Positions 45,701 through 55,378 are shown, numbered from the stretch's first letter. The stretch: 64,000 bases of DNA from an uncultured Collinsella sp. (GCA_900545615.1 UQZM01000005.1:4364-68363), one strand, 5' to 3'. A program made the numbers and translations. The notes: a model not told the origin generated them from the letters alone.

Positions 45701-46086
45701 GCTTCCCCGGCATGGACGTGCTGGAATTTAGCGACTACGACGTTCGTTGCGGCGTGCATCCCACGCCTGGCAAAATCCTGTACACCTCGACGCACGATAC
45801 GTCGACGCTGGCTGGTTGGTGCACGCGCTCCTTTGCGGGCGGCGATGAGCCAAGCGGAGTTGAGGTGGCGGCCAAGCTGATGGGCGACGCGCTGGCAAGC
45901 GACGCTCCTCTGGTGATGATGCCACTGCAGGATCTCCTGGGACTTGGCGACGACGCACGCATGAACGTACCGGGCGTGGCTACGGGCAACTGGACCTGGC
46001 AGGCTGACGAGGCCGACGTTGCGGCCGCCGAGGGCAAAACTGCGCAGCTCCTGCGCAACACCCATAGATTCTGGGGCGAGGCGTGA
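42790..46086 (+). CDS. Bifunctional alpha-glucan hydrolase (GH13) - 4-alpha-glucanotransferase (GH77) fusion
   Basis: A 1098-residue protein made of two complete enzymes. Residues 1 to about 125 are a beta-sandwich N-domain, then a GH13 barrel of neopullulanase/cyclomaltodextrinase type: RGMVYQIFPDRYARDEN, ISIILDGVFNHTGDDS, AHGWRLDVADELSDDF (nucleophile Asp), ALLLGEVWEDASNKISY (acid Glu) and NLLSSHDRPRIISVLGG. From about residue 645 a MalQ-type GH77 domain follows: GVVCHITSVPTDDGKPG, RVRLDHFLGFHSYFS (nucleophile), NFIAEDLGYLTPGV (acid/base) and ILYTSTHDTSTLAGW. Together they could open and rearrange maltodextrins released from glycogen. The frame is continuous and has no linker stop. Usually these are separate genes (as malQ and a GH13 hydrolase). 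It sits behind glgA, separated by a terminator and an operator-like site. Confidence 0.88.
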   Translation: MRLIHNSRLPQFRTPFGAVTTGTSVSLSVILEDADPNQATLTLRTWIDEIGESRYPMTHEGDGIFTVELECTEPCLIWYSFICNIEGQPEVRLGAPQGRTGGEGVTYDYAEVPSFQITVYKHRENRPTWYERGMVYQIFPDRYARDENWRERTLAEVEKPRNGIQRRMVEDWNEPPEYERAEDGSIKTWDFYGGSLKGIQNDLPRIAELGFTAIYLNPIFEAASNHRYDTADYTKIDPILGTEQDFTELCEAAKKLGISIILDGVFNHTGDDSIYFNRYGNYPGVGAWQSEDSPWRDAFYFHEDGSYDCWWGVGNMPAINENSELVREKLLGKDGVIRKWLRAGAHGWRLDVADELSDDFLAEIKKAVLAEKPDALLLGEVWEDASNKISYGHLRRYLQGSELDSAMDYPFRDMVIGFLMGYKNAYQAAEDIETLRENYPREALSCALNLLSSHDRPRIISVLGGGPDESQLPECERSKWRLDENSMGLAKSRFWLATLMQMTFPGVPSIYYGDEYGLEGLTDPGNRRTLPLKEDLHDFDTLAILKNASAVRRALPFMVDGEIKAFALNDDVLAYTRTGKDGEAATVIINRSLRNSHCVTIPALGECASDVISGHECEIHNGTVTLDLYPLGSSIIYHHAEQRLQEPLDHGAGVVCHITSVPTDDGKPGTIGAPTRRFIDHLAAMGMRYWQVLPVNPTDFFRSPYAGPSAFAGNIDLLPESHEELAADFAVWKTRGGEDADPLYTAFKHRNADWLEKYCVYMAVKKYFEGESRHDWPADVARYNEHLIDDKRFHDEAELQAYMQYRFDLAWCELMNYAHKKGIEVIGDIPMYVSDDSADAWSEPENFWLSDTGKAIEISGAPPDNFAPEGQVWGNPTFRWDHMKQNGYGWWMDRLRRAFSLYDRVRLDHFLGFHSYFSIPAGKACADGRWLAGPGKDLFQTAYDELGPLNFIAEDLGYLTPGVRAMASTCGFPGMDVLEFSDYDVRCGVHPTPGKILYTSTHDTSTLAGWCTRSFAGGDEPSGVEVAAKLMGDALASDAPLVMMPLQDLLGLGDDARMNVPGVATGNWTWQADEADVAAAEGKTAQLLRNTHRFWGEA

Positions 46087-46130
46087 TAAAACGCCCGATA
46101 TAGGGTACAGTTACAGACGTTTGAATTTTT

Positions 46131-46155
46131 GCGGGCAGAGCGATCTGCCCGCTTT
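46131..46155 (+). terminator. Hairpin behind the GH13-GH77 gene
   Basis: 9-bp stem GCGGGCAGA (46131-46139) with 46144-46152, 4-base loop, followed by TTTG. It is a weak terminator or attenuator just before the fmdB-like gene. Confidence 0.55.
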
Positions 46156-46174
46156 GTGCTGAAAAGGAAGTATT

Positions 46175-46411
46175 ATGGCACGCTACGATTACAAGTGCTC
46201 GAGCTGCGGCAACGTGTTTGAGGTTGAGCACCCCATGTCCGAGAGTCCCGAGGTCGTGTGCCCCAGCTGCGGTGCCCCAGCCGCCAAGACGTTTTCGGCC
46301 AGCGGTATTAAGTTCGAAGGCAGCGGTTTCTACAACACCGACCAGCGCAGCGGCGGCTCCAGCACCAGCGCCACCAGCGGCTGCTGTGCCAACTGCCCGC
46401 ATAGCCACTAG
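46175..46411 (+). CDS. FmdB-type zinc ribbon protein
   Basis: A 78-residue protein. The N-terminus is MARYDYKCSSCGNVFEVEHP with a second pair VVCPSCGAPAAKTFS: two CxxC knuckles forming the FmdB/putative regulatory zinc ribbon. The tail is glycine/serine-rich and ends CCANCPHSH, a possible extra metal site. Family members are small and functionally obscure. AAAAGGAAG precedes the ATG. Closed by a strong terminator. Confidence 0.85.
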   Translation: MARYDYKCSSCGNVFEVEHPMSESPEVVCPSCGAPAAKTFSASGIKFEGSGFYNTDQRSGGSSTSATSGCCANCPHSH

Positions 46412-46420
46412 TGACAAGCG

Positions 46421-46457
46421 GCCCCGCGATCAAGCCCGATCGCGGGGCTATTTCTTT
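46421..46457 (+). terminator. Terminator behind the fmdB-like gene
   Basis: 11-bp stem GCCCCGCGATC (46421-46431) with 46438-46448, 6-base loop, followed by TATTTCTTT. Lies between convergent genes. Confidence 0.85.
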
Positions 46458-46472
46458 GCGCTATGAGTAGCT

Positions 46473-47876
46473 CTATGAGTTGCGGACCAGCCTGGCGCAG
46501 AAGTGGCCGTCGTAGGAGTCGGCGTTTACGGGGACGCTTTGGAAGAAGCCTCGGTCGTTTTGGCGTACGGATACGAGCTTCTTAGCCTGATCGAACTCGG
46601 GGAGTTGCAGAATCTGCGCCTCGGAGAGCGGTGCGACGCTAAAGTCGGCGCCCTCGGGAGAGGCCAGGAAGGCATCCACGACCTGTGTGTTCTCTTCATC
46701 AAAAACCGAGCAGGTGGCATAGATGAGCTCTCCGCCGGCGGCCACGCGCGCGGCGGCTTCCTTGAGCATCGTCAGCTGCAGTTTGGGCAGCTCAACCGCC
46801 ACATCCTTTTCGGTCAGGCGCCACGGAATCTCGGGATGACGACGCATGGTTCCGGTGCCAGAGCACGGTGCATCGATAAAGACCGTGTCGAACTTAACCG
46901 GCTTGCCAAGCATGGCATCAAACGACGTCAGTACTTCATCAAGCTCGCAGGCATCACCCGAAACCGTACGAACACCCTGAATACCGGCCTTATGCAGGCG
47001 AGCGAGATTCAGGTCGCACTTACGGTCATGAAGATCAAGTGCCGTATGCTGACGCTCATAGCCGGCGCGCTTGGCCTGGCACATCATCACATAGGTCTTG
47101 GTACCGCGACCGGCACCAATCTCAAGGCAGCTACCAGGGCGCGTGGCAGCTGTGGCGATAAGCTGCGCGTTAAGGTCCGAGGCCACCGCGGCAGCACGCT
47201 CAAATACGCCCGACGCAACCGTAACCTGGGCATCAACCGGGGCATGGCAGCCTGGGAAGACAGGCGCGACGAGCTGCGAGATATACGGATCGGGCTTGGT
47301 AGCAAAGGCGTTCTCATGCAGAGCCAGAGGCGCGGGGGCCAGATTGCCGGCAAAGTTAAGCGAACCCTCTGGCGTGTCAAACGACGCCATAATACGAGCG
47401 CACAGCCAACGCGGCAGACCCATCAGGCGCGACAGACGAACCAAGCGTCGCTCAGACTCATCTACATCGGACGCAGTGGCAAAGTCCTCAACATTGTCCG
47501 CAACCTTATGCAGCACGGCATTGGCCAAACCGGCGGCAGACTTAGCTCCGCTGCGCACCAGCTCAACGCCCTGACTCACCGCAACGCGGCCAGGCGTATG
47601 CAGATAGAGCATCTCGAAGGCCGAGATACGAAGTGCCATGCGAACACGCGGCGCAACCTTTTTAGGCTTATCGAGAAACTGATCGAGCAGCTCGTCCAAA
47701 ATACCCTGCGTAGCGGCCACACCCAGCGCCAAGCGGGCGGCAAAAGCGGAATCGCGCTGGTCAATAGCCTTGGCCGATGCGCGAGAGGACAGCACGTCAC
47801 GCGCATACATGCCGCGGCGATCGGCCTCCATTAGCACATCGAGCGCAAGTTTGCGCGCGGGAGACAGCTTGCTCAT
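46473..47876 (-). CDS. rsmB: 16S rRNA (cytosine-967 C5)-methyltransferase
   Basis: A 467-residue protein. The N-terminal NusB-like helical domain (ARKLALDVLMEADRRG, QRDSAFAARLALGVAATQG, MALRISAFEMLYL) is followed by a Rossmann methyltransferase: SCLEIGAGRGTKTYVMMCQ for SAM, DTVFIDAPCSGTGTMRRHPE with one catalytic Cys, and GELIYATCSVFDEENTQVV with the other. It methylates C967 of 16S rRNA. ATG 47876 overlaps the fmt stop by ATGA, so the upstream extension to 47924 is rejected. fmt-rsmB is a common pair. Confidence 0.92.
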   Translation of the reverse strand: MSKLSPARKLALDVLMEADRRGMYARDVLSSRASAKAIDQRDSAFAARLALGVAATQGILDELLDQFLDKPKKVAPRVRMALRISAFEMLYLHTPGRVAVSQGVELVRSGAKSAAGLANAVLHKVADNVEDFATASDVDESERRLVRLSRLMGLPRWLCARIMASFDTPEGSLNFAGNLAPAPLALHENAFATKPDPYISQLVAPVFPGCHAPVDAQVTVASGVFERAAAVASDLNAQLIATAATRPGSCLEIGAGRGTKTYVMMCQAKRAGYERQHTALDLHDRKCDLNLARLHKAGIQGVRTVSGDACELDEVLTSFDAMLGKPVKFDTVFIDAPCSGTGTMRRHPEIPWRLTEKDVAVELPKLQLTMLKEAAARVAAGGELIYATCSVFDEENTQVVDAFLASPEGADFSVAPLSEAQILQLPEFDQAKKLVSVRQNDRGFFQSVPVNADSYDGHFCARLVRNS

Positions 47877-48793
47877 GACAAAACACCCCAGATAAGATCG
47901 GCGCCTTGCAGCCCAGCAGCCCAAGCAGAAGCGGCCATGGCACGCTTGCCATCGGGCTTAACCTCGAGCAGTTCAACCGCACCATCGGAAAGACCAAGGT
48001 AAACACGCTTGGCCTTAATGAGAACCTGACCCTCGCCAAGCGACACATCAGCCGGCGCAGCATCGAGCACGCGCACGGTCTTGCCGGCAATCACGCAACG
48101 AGCAGGCGCAGTATCGGACGAAGCGAGCACATGACGCACGCAATCGAGCGCAGCCATCTGCGGATCCAGACGCATCTCCAGCTTGGAAATCTTGGCAGCA
48201 TGAGTGACGAGCGACTCATCCTGCTCAGTCCACGCGGCGGTACCATCGGCAAGAGAAGGAAGCGTATCGGCAAGCAGTTTGCCGCCAAGCTCACCAAGCT
48301 CAATGGTCAGCGCCTCAGCATGCTTACCGGAAACCGACGTGGAAGCCTGGGCACAATAAGCGCCGGTATCAACGCCATGTCCAATACGCATAATAGAAAC
48401 GCCAGCAACCTCATCACCAGCGAGAATCGCACGCTGAATAGGAGCAGCCCCACGCCAACGAGGCAGCAAGGACGCATGGACATTCACAATACCAAGCGGT
48501 GCCATATGCAGCACGTCATCAGGCAAAATGCAGCCATAAGCAGCCACACAGAAGATATCGGCTTGCGCAGCTTGGAGAGCCTCAACAACCTCAGGGGTCA
48601 TACGATTAGCCTCAATAACCGGCAACCCAAGCTCAAGCGCCTTAGCCTTAACAGGAGAAGGCTCAAGCTTCTTACCGCGCCCACGAACAGCATCAGGACG
48701 AGTAACAACAAGCGCAATCTCGTTGCCAGCCGCAACAAGCGAAGTTAAAGAAGGCACAGCAAAATCGGGCGTACCCATAAACACAATACGCAT
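47873..48793 (-). CDS. fmt: Methionyl-tRNA formyltransferase
   Basis: A 306-residue enzyme: MRIVFMGTPDFAVPSLTSLV, VVTRPDAVRGRGKKLEPSPV, DIFCVAAYGCILPDDVLHMA (in the place of the SLLP-proximal catalytic region), GIVNVHASLLPRWRGAAPIQ (catalytic Asn/His) and GDEVAGVSIMRIGHGVDTGA, then the C-terminal tRNA-binding domain. It formylates initiator Met-tRNA. ATG 48793 follows GGAGACTAACTTTT. It is coupled to rsmB by a 4-base overlap. A 325-base gap with a large palindromic element separates it from def, whose product later removes the formyl group. Confidence 0.93.
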   Translation of the reverse strand: MRIVFMGTPDFAVPSLTSLVAAGNEIALVVTRPDAVRGRGKKLEPSPVKAKALELGLPVIEANRMTPEVVEALQAAQADIFCVAAYGCILPDDVLHMAPLGIVNVHASLLPRWRGAAPIQRAILAGDEVAGVSIMRIGHGVDTGAYCAQASTSVSGKHAEALTIELGELGGKLLADTLPSLADGTAAWTEQDESLVTHAAKISKLEMRLDPQMAALDCVRHVLASSDTAPARCVIAGKTVRVLDAAPADVSLGEGQVLIKAKRVYLGLSDGAVELLEVKPDGKRAMAASAWAAGLQGADLIWGVLS

Positions 48794-49015
48794 AAAAGTT
48801 AGTCTCCTCTCAATAACGAGCCGAGACGGCTACAAAACAAAAGCGTTCCGGGTCGCAAACGCACCCAGTCGCAAGAACAATTCAACAAGAACAAATATAC
48901 CCAAAACCAAAGAAAGAGCCGCAATAAAAGCAGCTCTTTCAGCAAAGCACCTATCAGCAAAGACGCCCTTCCCTGGCCCGACGGCACCCGGGCGAGACAA
49001 GCAGCGTCAACGTAG

Positions 49016-49111
49016 TCCCCGGGGTGCCCGCCTATATCGTCCCGCGCGCAGTTTCGCAGCGCAGCGAGAATGTTTGAGCACGGGATGATATAGGCGGGCA
49101 CCCCGGGGACG
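49016..49111. repeat. Long palindromic intergenic element (29-bp arms)
   Basis: Arms 49016-49044 and 49083-49111 match as reverse complements in 28 of 29 positions, beginning GTCCCCGGGGTGCCCGCC; the loop is 38 bases. It lies between def and fmt on their shared strand. No T-run follows. It belongs with the elements at 53749, 55379 and 62564. The remaining bases of 48794-49118 hold nothing recognisable. Confidence 0.8.
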
Positions 49112-49118
49112 GACAAAC

Positions 49119-49655
49119 CTACTCCGTCTCGCCCGGTCGAGCGCCGCGGGCCAGGGCGTCCTGGTATTCCTTGACGGCCTTGAGCCTCTGCATGGGCTTC
49201 AGTCGCTCGAACATGGTGTTGCCGTGCAGGTGATCGATCTCGTGCTGCAGGCACACGCAGAACAGATCGCCCGTGGCCTCATAGCGAATCAGGTTGGCGT
49301 CCAAGTCGTACGCCTCGACGACGACATGGTCGGGACGCTCGATCTCGCAGCTAATGCCGGGGATGGACAAACAGCCCTCACTAAACGGCACCAGATGGTC
49401 GCTCTGCTCAACAATGACGGGGTTAATGAGCACATACGGGTCGTAGTCGTTCTTGTCGCTGTAGTCGCAATCGATGGTGACGAGCTGGATGAGCTCACCG
49501 ATCTGCGGGGCAGCCAGGCCGCAACCGCCGTTCTCGAACATCATCTTCTTCATCTTCTCGGCAAGTGCCTCGATCGCCGGGGTGATCTCCTCGATGACGG
49601 CGCACTCCTGGCGCAGACGAGGGTCGGGCGACAGAACGATTCCGTTGGCTTCCAT
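49119..49655 (-). CDS. def: Peptide deformylase
   Basis: A 178-residue enzyme with all three motifs: GGCGLAAPQIG (motif 1, with Cys in place of the usual Val/Ile), EGCLSIPG (metal-binding Cys) and CLQHEIDHLHG (HExxH). It removes the formyl group from nascent proteins. ATG 49655 is preferred over 49661 because GAAAGG then lies at normal distance. The gene starts 18 bases behind the priA stop and is likely in one transcript with it. Confidence 0.92.
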   Translation of the reverse strand: MEANGIVLSPDPRLRQECAVIEEITPAIEALAEKMKKMMFENGGCGLAAPQIGELIQLVTIDCDYSDKNDYDPYVLINPVIVEQSDHLVPFSEGCLSIPGISCEIERPDHVVVEAYDLDANLIRYEATGDLFCVCLQHEIDHLHGNTMFERLKPMQRLKAVKEYQDALARGARPGETE

Positions 49656-49673
49656 GGCCATCCTTTCGGGTTG

Positions 49674-52100
49674 TTACATCAAATCATAGGCGTCGACGTC
49701 AACGCTCACGCTCACGCCGCGCACAGAGCCCACCTCTTTGAGGCAGGCGTCGATTTCATCAGAGACATGGTACCCCACGGGCGACTTCACAAGCAGATGG
49801 AAGCGGTAACGGTCCTTGGCTCTCTCGATTACACACGAAGCCGGGCCCAGCACCTGCGGCACCGCGCTGCCCGCCCGCAAAAAGTCGGGCGCGGCGGCAT
49901 GCCAGCGGCGCTTAAGAAGCTTTGCAATGCGCCCGATGTAGTCCTGCGCGTCGTCTCGGTTCGCCGACCACACCAAGATGTTGACCAAGCGAACAAACGG
50001 CGGGTACAGCGCCTCGCGGCGCTGGTCCAGGTCGTAGTCGGTAAAGATCGAACGGTCGTGCTCAGCGACGGCGCGAATTACCGGGTCATCGGGCAGGTAG
50101 GTCTGGATGATCACCTCGCCGGGACGATCGCCGCGACCGGCACGGCCCGCCACCTGTTCCAGCAGGTCGTAGGCGCGCTCCCCTGCGCGGAAGTCCGGCA
50201 GCTTGAGGGCGAAGTCGGCATTGACCACGCCCACGAGCGTGACCTCGGGAAAGTCGAGACCCTTTGCGATCATTTGGGTGCCCAGCAAAACGGCGCAATC
50301 GGCCGCATCGAATTGCTCGAGCAGCTTTTTGTGCGCATCCTTGCCGCGCGTGGAATCGGCATCCATACGAATAATGGCGACGTCCTCGGGAAGCAACTGG
50401 TGCAGTGCGTCCTCGATCTGCTGCGTGCCCAGACCCATTTTTGCCAGGTAGCGACTGCCGCATTTGGGGCAACGGCTCGTAGGCGCGGGATACGGCTGCA
50501 CGCGCCAAGACGAACCGCATGTATGACACTGCAGCGTGTGCGTGCGCTCGTGATACGTAAGCGCGGTGGAGCAGTGGTTGCAGGTGGGGACGCAGCCGCA
50601 CTCGCGGCACATCAGGAATGGCGCAAAGCCACGGCGGTTATGCAACAGCACGGCCTTCTCGCGTCGCTCGACCACACGCTCCAAGCCCTCCATCAAGGGC
50701 TTTGAGAACATGGAGCGGCTGCCGTGCGAGAACTCACGGCGCAGGTCGGCGATCCGAACCGTAGGCAGAACAGCATGTCCCGGGCGCTCGGGCATCTCGA
50801 CGCGCGTCCATGTGGCACCGTTATACGTGCCACGGCGGCAGCGGTCGAGGGCCTCGGCAGAAGGCGTGGCGGAGCCCAACACGAGCGGGCAGCGGTAGCG
50901 TCGCGCCATCTCGGCCGCCACCTCGCGCGCATGGTAGCGCGGACTAGAGCCCTGCTTATAGCTGGTCTCGTGCTCCTCGTCGATGATGATAAGGCCCAAG
51001 TCGCTGAACGGGCAAAAGAGCGCCGAGCGGGCACCCACGACCACACGCGCGGCACCGCTGGCAACCATATCCCACTGGTCCAGGCGCTCGCCGGCCGAAA
51101 GGCGCGAATGGAACACGGCGACCGTCTCGCCAAAGCGCGAGCGGAAGCGGCCGACAGTCTGGGCCGTCAGCGAAATCTCGGGCACGAGTACGCAGGCCGA
51201 ACGGCCAGCTGCCAGCACACGCTCGATGGCGGAAAGGTAAACCTCGGTTTTGCCGGAGCCGGTTACGCCGTCCACAAGGACAACGTCACCATGAGCGTCG
51301 AGGCGCGCGCGCTCAATCTGCGTGAGCGCCTGCTGCTGGCCGTTGGTAAGTGCGACCGGCGCCTTGCCGCTTGCCGAGGACAGCGTGGTCTGCTCGCTGC
51401 ATCCACGCCAGGCGCGGCGCTCCTCCACAACCACGACGCCGCGTTTTTCGAGCGACTTGATGGTCACCGACATGCTGTTATAGAGAAGGTTGAGGTCGCG
51501 CGTCGTGACCGGGCCGCACTGGAGCGCCTCAATGAGCTGACGCTGACGAACTGCAGTCTTGGGCGGCGTATAGTCGAAACCCTCGGGCGTGAGCATGACC
51601 CAGCGGTTTTGGATTGGCTTGACGGCGGGACGTTCAACCGTCCACACGCCGTCGTCACCCTTGACCACGCGCGGGCTTCCGCCCGGTGGCAAGAACAGGC
51701 GCAGGCACTCGGAAAGCGTTGCGACATATTCGCGGCTCATCCAACGCGCGATGCGGGCGGCCTCGGCACTAAAGAGCGGTTTGCTGAGGATAGCCTCGAT
51801 GGCTTTAATGCGGGCTGGGTCGAGGGCGTTGATGCCTTGCAGGTCACCCAGCTCAGGCGCAATGTCGACGATATAGCCCGCGGCGGCACGGTTACCAAAG
51901 TGGACCAGGACCGTGGATCCGATTTGCGCCTCGTTGGCAAGGGACCGGGGAATGCCATAAGCAAACGGCTCGGACAGCGCACGGGTGGGAATGTCGAGGA
52001 CTACGCTCGCATAGGCGGCGACGGGTTCAGGCGCGAACTCAGGCTTGGCCGGAGTCTCCTCCGGTTCCGGCGAACCAAACAGCGACAGTTGCTCGGCCAT
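49674..52100 (-). CDS. priA: Primosomal replication protein N' (PriA helicase)
   Basis: An 808-residue superfamily 2 helicase. It has an N-terminal 3'-DNA-binding domain (YASVVLDIPTRALSEPFAYG, VLVHFGNRAAAGYIVDI), Walker A LVDGVTGSGKTEVYLSAIE, motif II LIIIDEEHETSYKQG, and a zinc region with eight cysteines (CRECGCVPTCNHCS and CHTCGSSW ... RCPKCGSRY). Motifs IV-VI follow (GTQMIAKGLDFPEVTLVGVV, QVAGRAGRGDRPGEV). PriA restarts stalled replication forks. ATG 52100 lies 10 bases behind GGGAGG. A weak terminator separates it from gltX. Confidence 0.93.
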   Translation of the reverse strand: MAEQLSLFGSPEPEETPAKPEFAPEPVAAYASVVLDIPTRALSEPFAYGIPRSLANEAQIGSTVLVHFGNRAAAGYIVDIAPELGDLQGINALDPARIKAIEAILSKPLFSAEAARIARWMSREYVATLSECLRLFLPPGGSPRVVKGDDGVWTVERPAVKPIQNRWVMLTPEGFDYTPPKTAVRQRQLIEALQCGPVTTRDLNLLYNSMSVTIKSLEKRGVVVVEERRAWRGCSEQTTLSSASGKAPVALTNGQQQALTQIERARLDAHGDVVLVDGVTGSGKTEVYLSAIERVLAAGRSACVLVPEISLTAQTVGRFRSRFGETVAVFHSRLSAGERLDQWDMVASGAARVVVGARSALFCPFSDLGLIIIDEEHETSYKQGSSPRYHAREVAAEMARRYRCPLVLGSATPSAEALDRCRRGTYNGATWTRVEMPERPGHAVLPTVRIADLRREFSHGSRSMFSKPLMEGLERVVERREKAVLLHNRRGFAPFLMCRECGCVPTCNHCSTALTYHERTHTLQCHTCGSSWRVQPYPAPTSRCPKCGSRYLAKMGLGTQQIEDALHQLLPEDVAIIRMDADSTRGKDAHKKLLEQFDAADCAVLLGTQMIAKGLDFPEVTLVGVVNADFALKLPDFRAGERAYDLLEQVAGRAGRGDRPGEVIIQTYLPDDPVIRAVAEHDRSIFTDYDLDQRREALYPPFVRLVNILVWSANRDDAQDYIGRIAKLLKRRWHAAAPDFLRAGSAVPQVLGPASCVIERAKDRYRFHLLVKSPVGYHVSDEIDACLKEVGSVRGVSVSVDVDAYDLM

Positions 52101-52127
52101 GGCCCCTATACCTCCCATCCCATGCGT

Positions 52128-52164
52128 CTTCAGAAACAAGAGCCCCACTCGGGTGAACGGGGCT
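52128..52164 (-). terminator. Terminator between gltX and priA
   Basis: 6-bp stem AGCCCC (52141-52146) with GGGGCT (52159-52164). On the minus strand CTTGTTTCT follows. It would end the gltX message about 25 bases behind its stop. Confidence 0.65.
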
Positions 52165-52188
52165 CGGATACATGCGTTTACGCGGCTG

Positions 52189-53664
52189 CTACAGCGCCAT
52201 CGTGCGGGCGCGGTCGATACGCGCCAGGCAGTCGTCGCGGCCGACGAGCGCCATGGTCTCGCCCAGCGGGGGGCTCACCATGTTGCCGCAGACGGCGACG
52301 CGCACGGCCTGGAACACCACGCGCTTCTTAAGGTCCATCTGCTCGGGCAGCGGCTCAAGCGCGGCGTCGATGTTGGCAGCCGTCCACTCGGTAACACCCT
52401 CGAGCGCGGCCTTGGCGGCGTCCAGAATGGCACCCATGCCCTCCTTGGCCAGGCCCTTATTGACGGACTTCTCGTCATACTCGAGCGTCTCGGCCGTAGC
52501 GAAGATGGGGGCGGCGACGGTCACGGCGTCGGCCGGCATCTTGGTGCGCGGCTTGACGATGGCGGCAAGCGCGTCAATCCAGTCCTCGCCGTACTCGACG
52601 TTGCCCTCGATGAGACCCGCCTCGTGCAGCTCGGGGACCATGATCTCGTCGGCAAACTGAGCGTCGGACATACCGTTGATGTACTCGGCATTGACCCAGT
52701 CAAGCTTCTTGGGATCGAAGGTCGCCGGGTTCTTGGAGATGCGGTCGAGCGAGAACTTGCTGGCCAGGACATCGCGCGGGATGATCGTGGTCTCGCCGTC
52801 GAGCGACCAGCCGAGCAGCGCCAGATAGTTGACGAAGGCGTCGGACAGGTAACCGGCGTCGCGGTATTCCTCCACCGAGGTGGCACCGTGGCGCTTGGAA
52901 AGCTTTTTGCCGTCGGCGCCCAGGATCATGGAGATGTGAGCGAACGTGGGCACGGGAGCGCCGAGGGCCTCGTAGACCATGACCTGACGCGGGGTGTTGG
53001 ACAGGTGGTCGTCGCCGCGGATGACATGGGTGATCTTCATCATGGCGTCGTCGACGACGGTCGCGAAGTTATACGTGGGCGTGCCATCGGAGCGGAAGAT
53101 GACAAAGTCGTCGAGCTCCTTGGCGTCGAAGGTCACCTCGCCGTGGACGGCGTCGTGGATGACGACGTCGCCGCGGTCCTCGGGCACCTTAATACGCAGG
53201 ACGTAGGACTCGCCGGCCTCGATGCGACGGCGGGCCTCCTCGGGATCAAGATCGCGGCAACGGCGCTGATAGCCCTGGAAGGGGTCCTTGCGCTCCTGCG
53301 CGGCCTTGCGGTCGGCGTCGAGCTGCTCCTTGGTGCAGAAGCAGGGATAGGCCTTGCCCTCGTCCCAAAGCTTCTGGGCGGCCTGCTTGTACAGGTCCAA
53401 GCGCTCAGTCTGGGCGTAGGGGCCAAAGTCGCCGCCTACCTCGGGGCCCTCATCCCAGTCCAGGCCAAGCCAACGCATGGCGCGCAGGATGATCTGCGTG
53501 TTCTCATCGGTGGAGCGGGTGGGGTCGGTGTCGTCGATGCGCAGGATGAACGTGCCGCCGTTTGCGCGGGCGAAAGCCCAGTTATAGATAGCGGTGCGAG
53601 CGCCACCGATGTGCAGCTTGCCCGTCGGTGAGGGTGCAAAGCGGACGCGAACGTCTGATGCCAT
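52189..53664 (-). CDS. gltX: Glutamyl-tRNA synthetase
   Basis: A 491-residue class I synthetase: VRFAPSPTGKLHIGGARTAI (HIGH signature), FILRIDDTDPTRSTDENTQI, HVIRGDDHLSNTPRQVMVY, and KKLSKRHGATSVEEYRDAGY (KMSKS equivalent KLSKR). The C-terminal helical anticodon-binding domain has normal length. It charges tRNA-Glu (and probably tRNA-Gln for later amidation, common in this phylum). ATG 53664 follows GAGGAGATATCC, an excellent site. Confidence 0.94.
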   Translation of the reverse strand: MASDVRVRFAPSPTGKLHIGGARTAIYNWAFARANGGTFILRIDDTDPTRSTDENTQIILRAMRWLGLDWDEGPEVGGDFGPYAQTERLDLYKQAAQKLWDEGKAYPCFCTKEQLDADRKAAQERKDPFQGYQRRCRDLDPEEARRRIEAGESYVLRIKVPEDRGDVVIHDAVHGEVTFDAKELDDFVIFRSDGTPTYNFATVVDDAMMKITHVIRGDDHLSNTPRQVMVYEALGAPVPTFAHISMILGADGKKLSKRHGATSVEEYRDAGYLSDAFVNYLALLGWSLDGETTIIPRDVLASKFSLDRISKNPATFDPKKLDWVNAEYINGMSDAQFADEIMVPELHEAGLIEGNVEYGEDWIDALAAIVKPRTKMPADAVTVAAPIFATAETLEYDEKSVNKGLAKEGMGAILDAAKAALEGVTEWTAANIDAALEPLPEQMDLKKRVVFQAVRVAVCGNMVSPPLGETMALVGRDDCLARIDRARTMAL

Positions 53665-53748
53665 GGATATCTCCTCGATTGCAGGATGGATGTCTAACCG
53701 CACCAGTATAAAGCATCAAAGCAACCTCCGCACAAAGGGCACCGACTC

Positions 53749-53821
53749 ACTCATTGGGGACAGGCTAAAATGACTACCCAATGAGCACCCGACTGGTCAT
53801 TTAAGTCTGTCCCCAATGAGT
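53749..53821. repeat. Palindromic intergenic element (26-bp arms)
   Basis: Arms 53749-53774 and 53796-53821 pair in 24 of 26 positions, beginning ACTCATTGGGGACAG; loop 21 bases containing a partial repeat of the arm end (CCCAATGAG). Lies between divergent gltX and metK, upstream of the metK leader. Confidence 0.75.
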
Positions 53822-53857
53822 AGGTGCGGAAAGGGTGTGAATGTTTAATTTACGCGC

Positions 53858-53930
53858 TATGATGTGCCCTTGCATAGAGAGCCTGGCGGAATGGTAACGG
53901 TCGCCGGGACACGTTTTTGAAAGGACAATC
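53858..53930 (+). promoter_or_regulatory. metK promoter -10 and structured leader (unclassified)
   Basis: A TATGAT at 53859-53864 could be the -10 box. The following leader has a 7-bp stem CCTGGCG (53882-53888) with CGCCGGG (53902-53908) and a 13-base loop GAATGGTAACGGT, then GTTTTTG and the ribosome site GAAAGGA. Its place before a SAM synthetase suggests a SAM-sensing RNA, but it did not match a riboswitch class that I could recognise. Confidence 0.35.
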
Positions 53931-55211
<1,281 letters not shown>

Positions 55212-55250
55212 GCTAACGAGAAAAGCCGCAGCCAAATAGCAACGCACCAA

Positions 55251-55284
55251 AAGAAGTACCGCCCCCAAGCGGTACTTCTTTTTT
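55251..55284 (+). terminator. Terminator behind metK
   Basis: Perfect 12-bp stem AAGAAGTACCGC (55251-55262) with 55269-55280, 6-base loop, followed by a T-run to 55284. Confidence 0.92.
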
Positions 55285-55378
55285 ATTAATCCGGTGGTGA
55301 AGATATTTCGATATGAGCCCACGCTGCGTCACCAGCTAATGAATTTTGCAGCACGCGCCCTTCTACCATGTATCCTTA

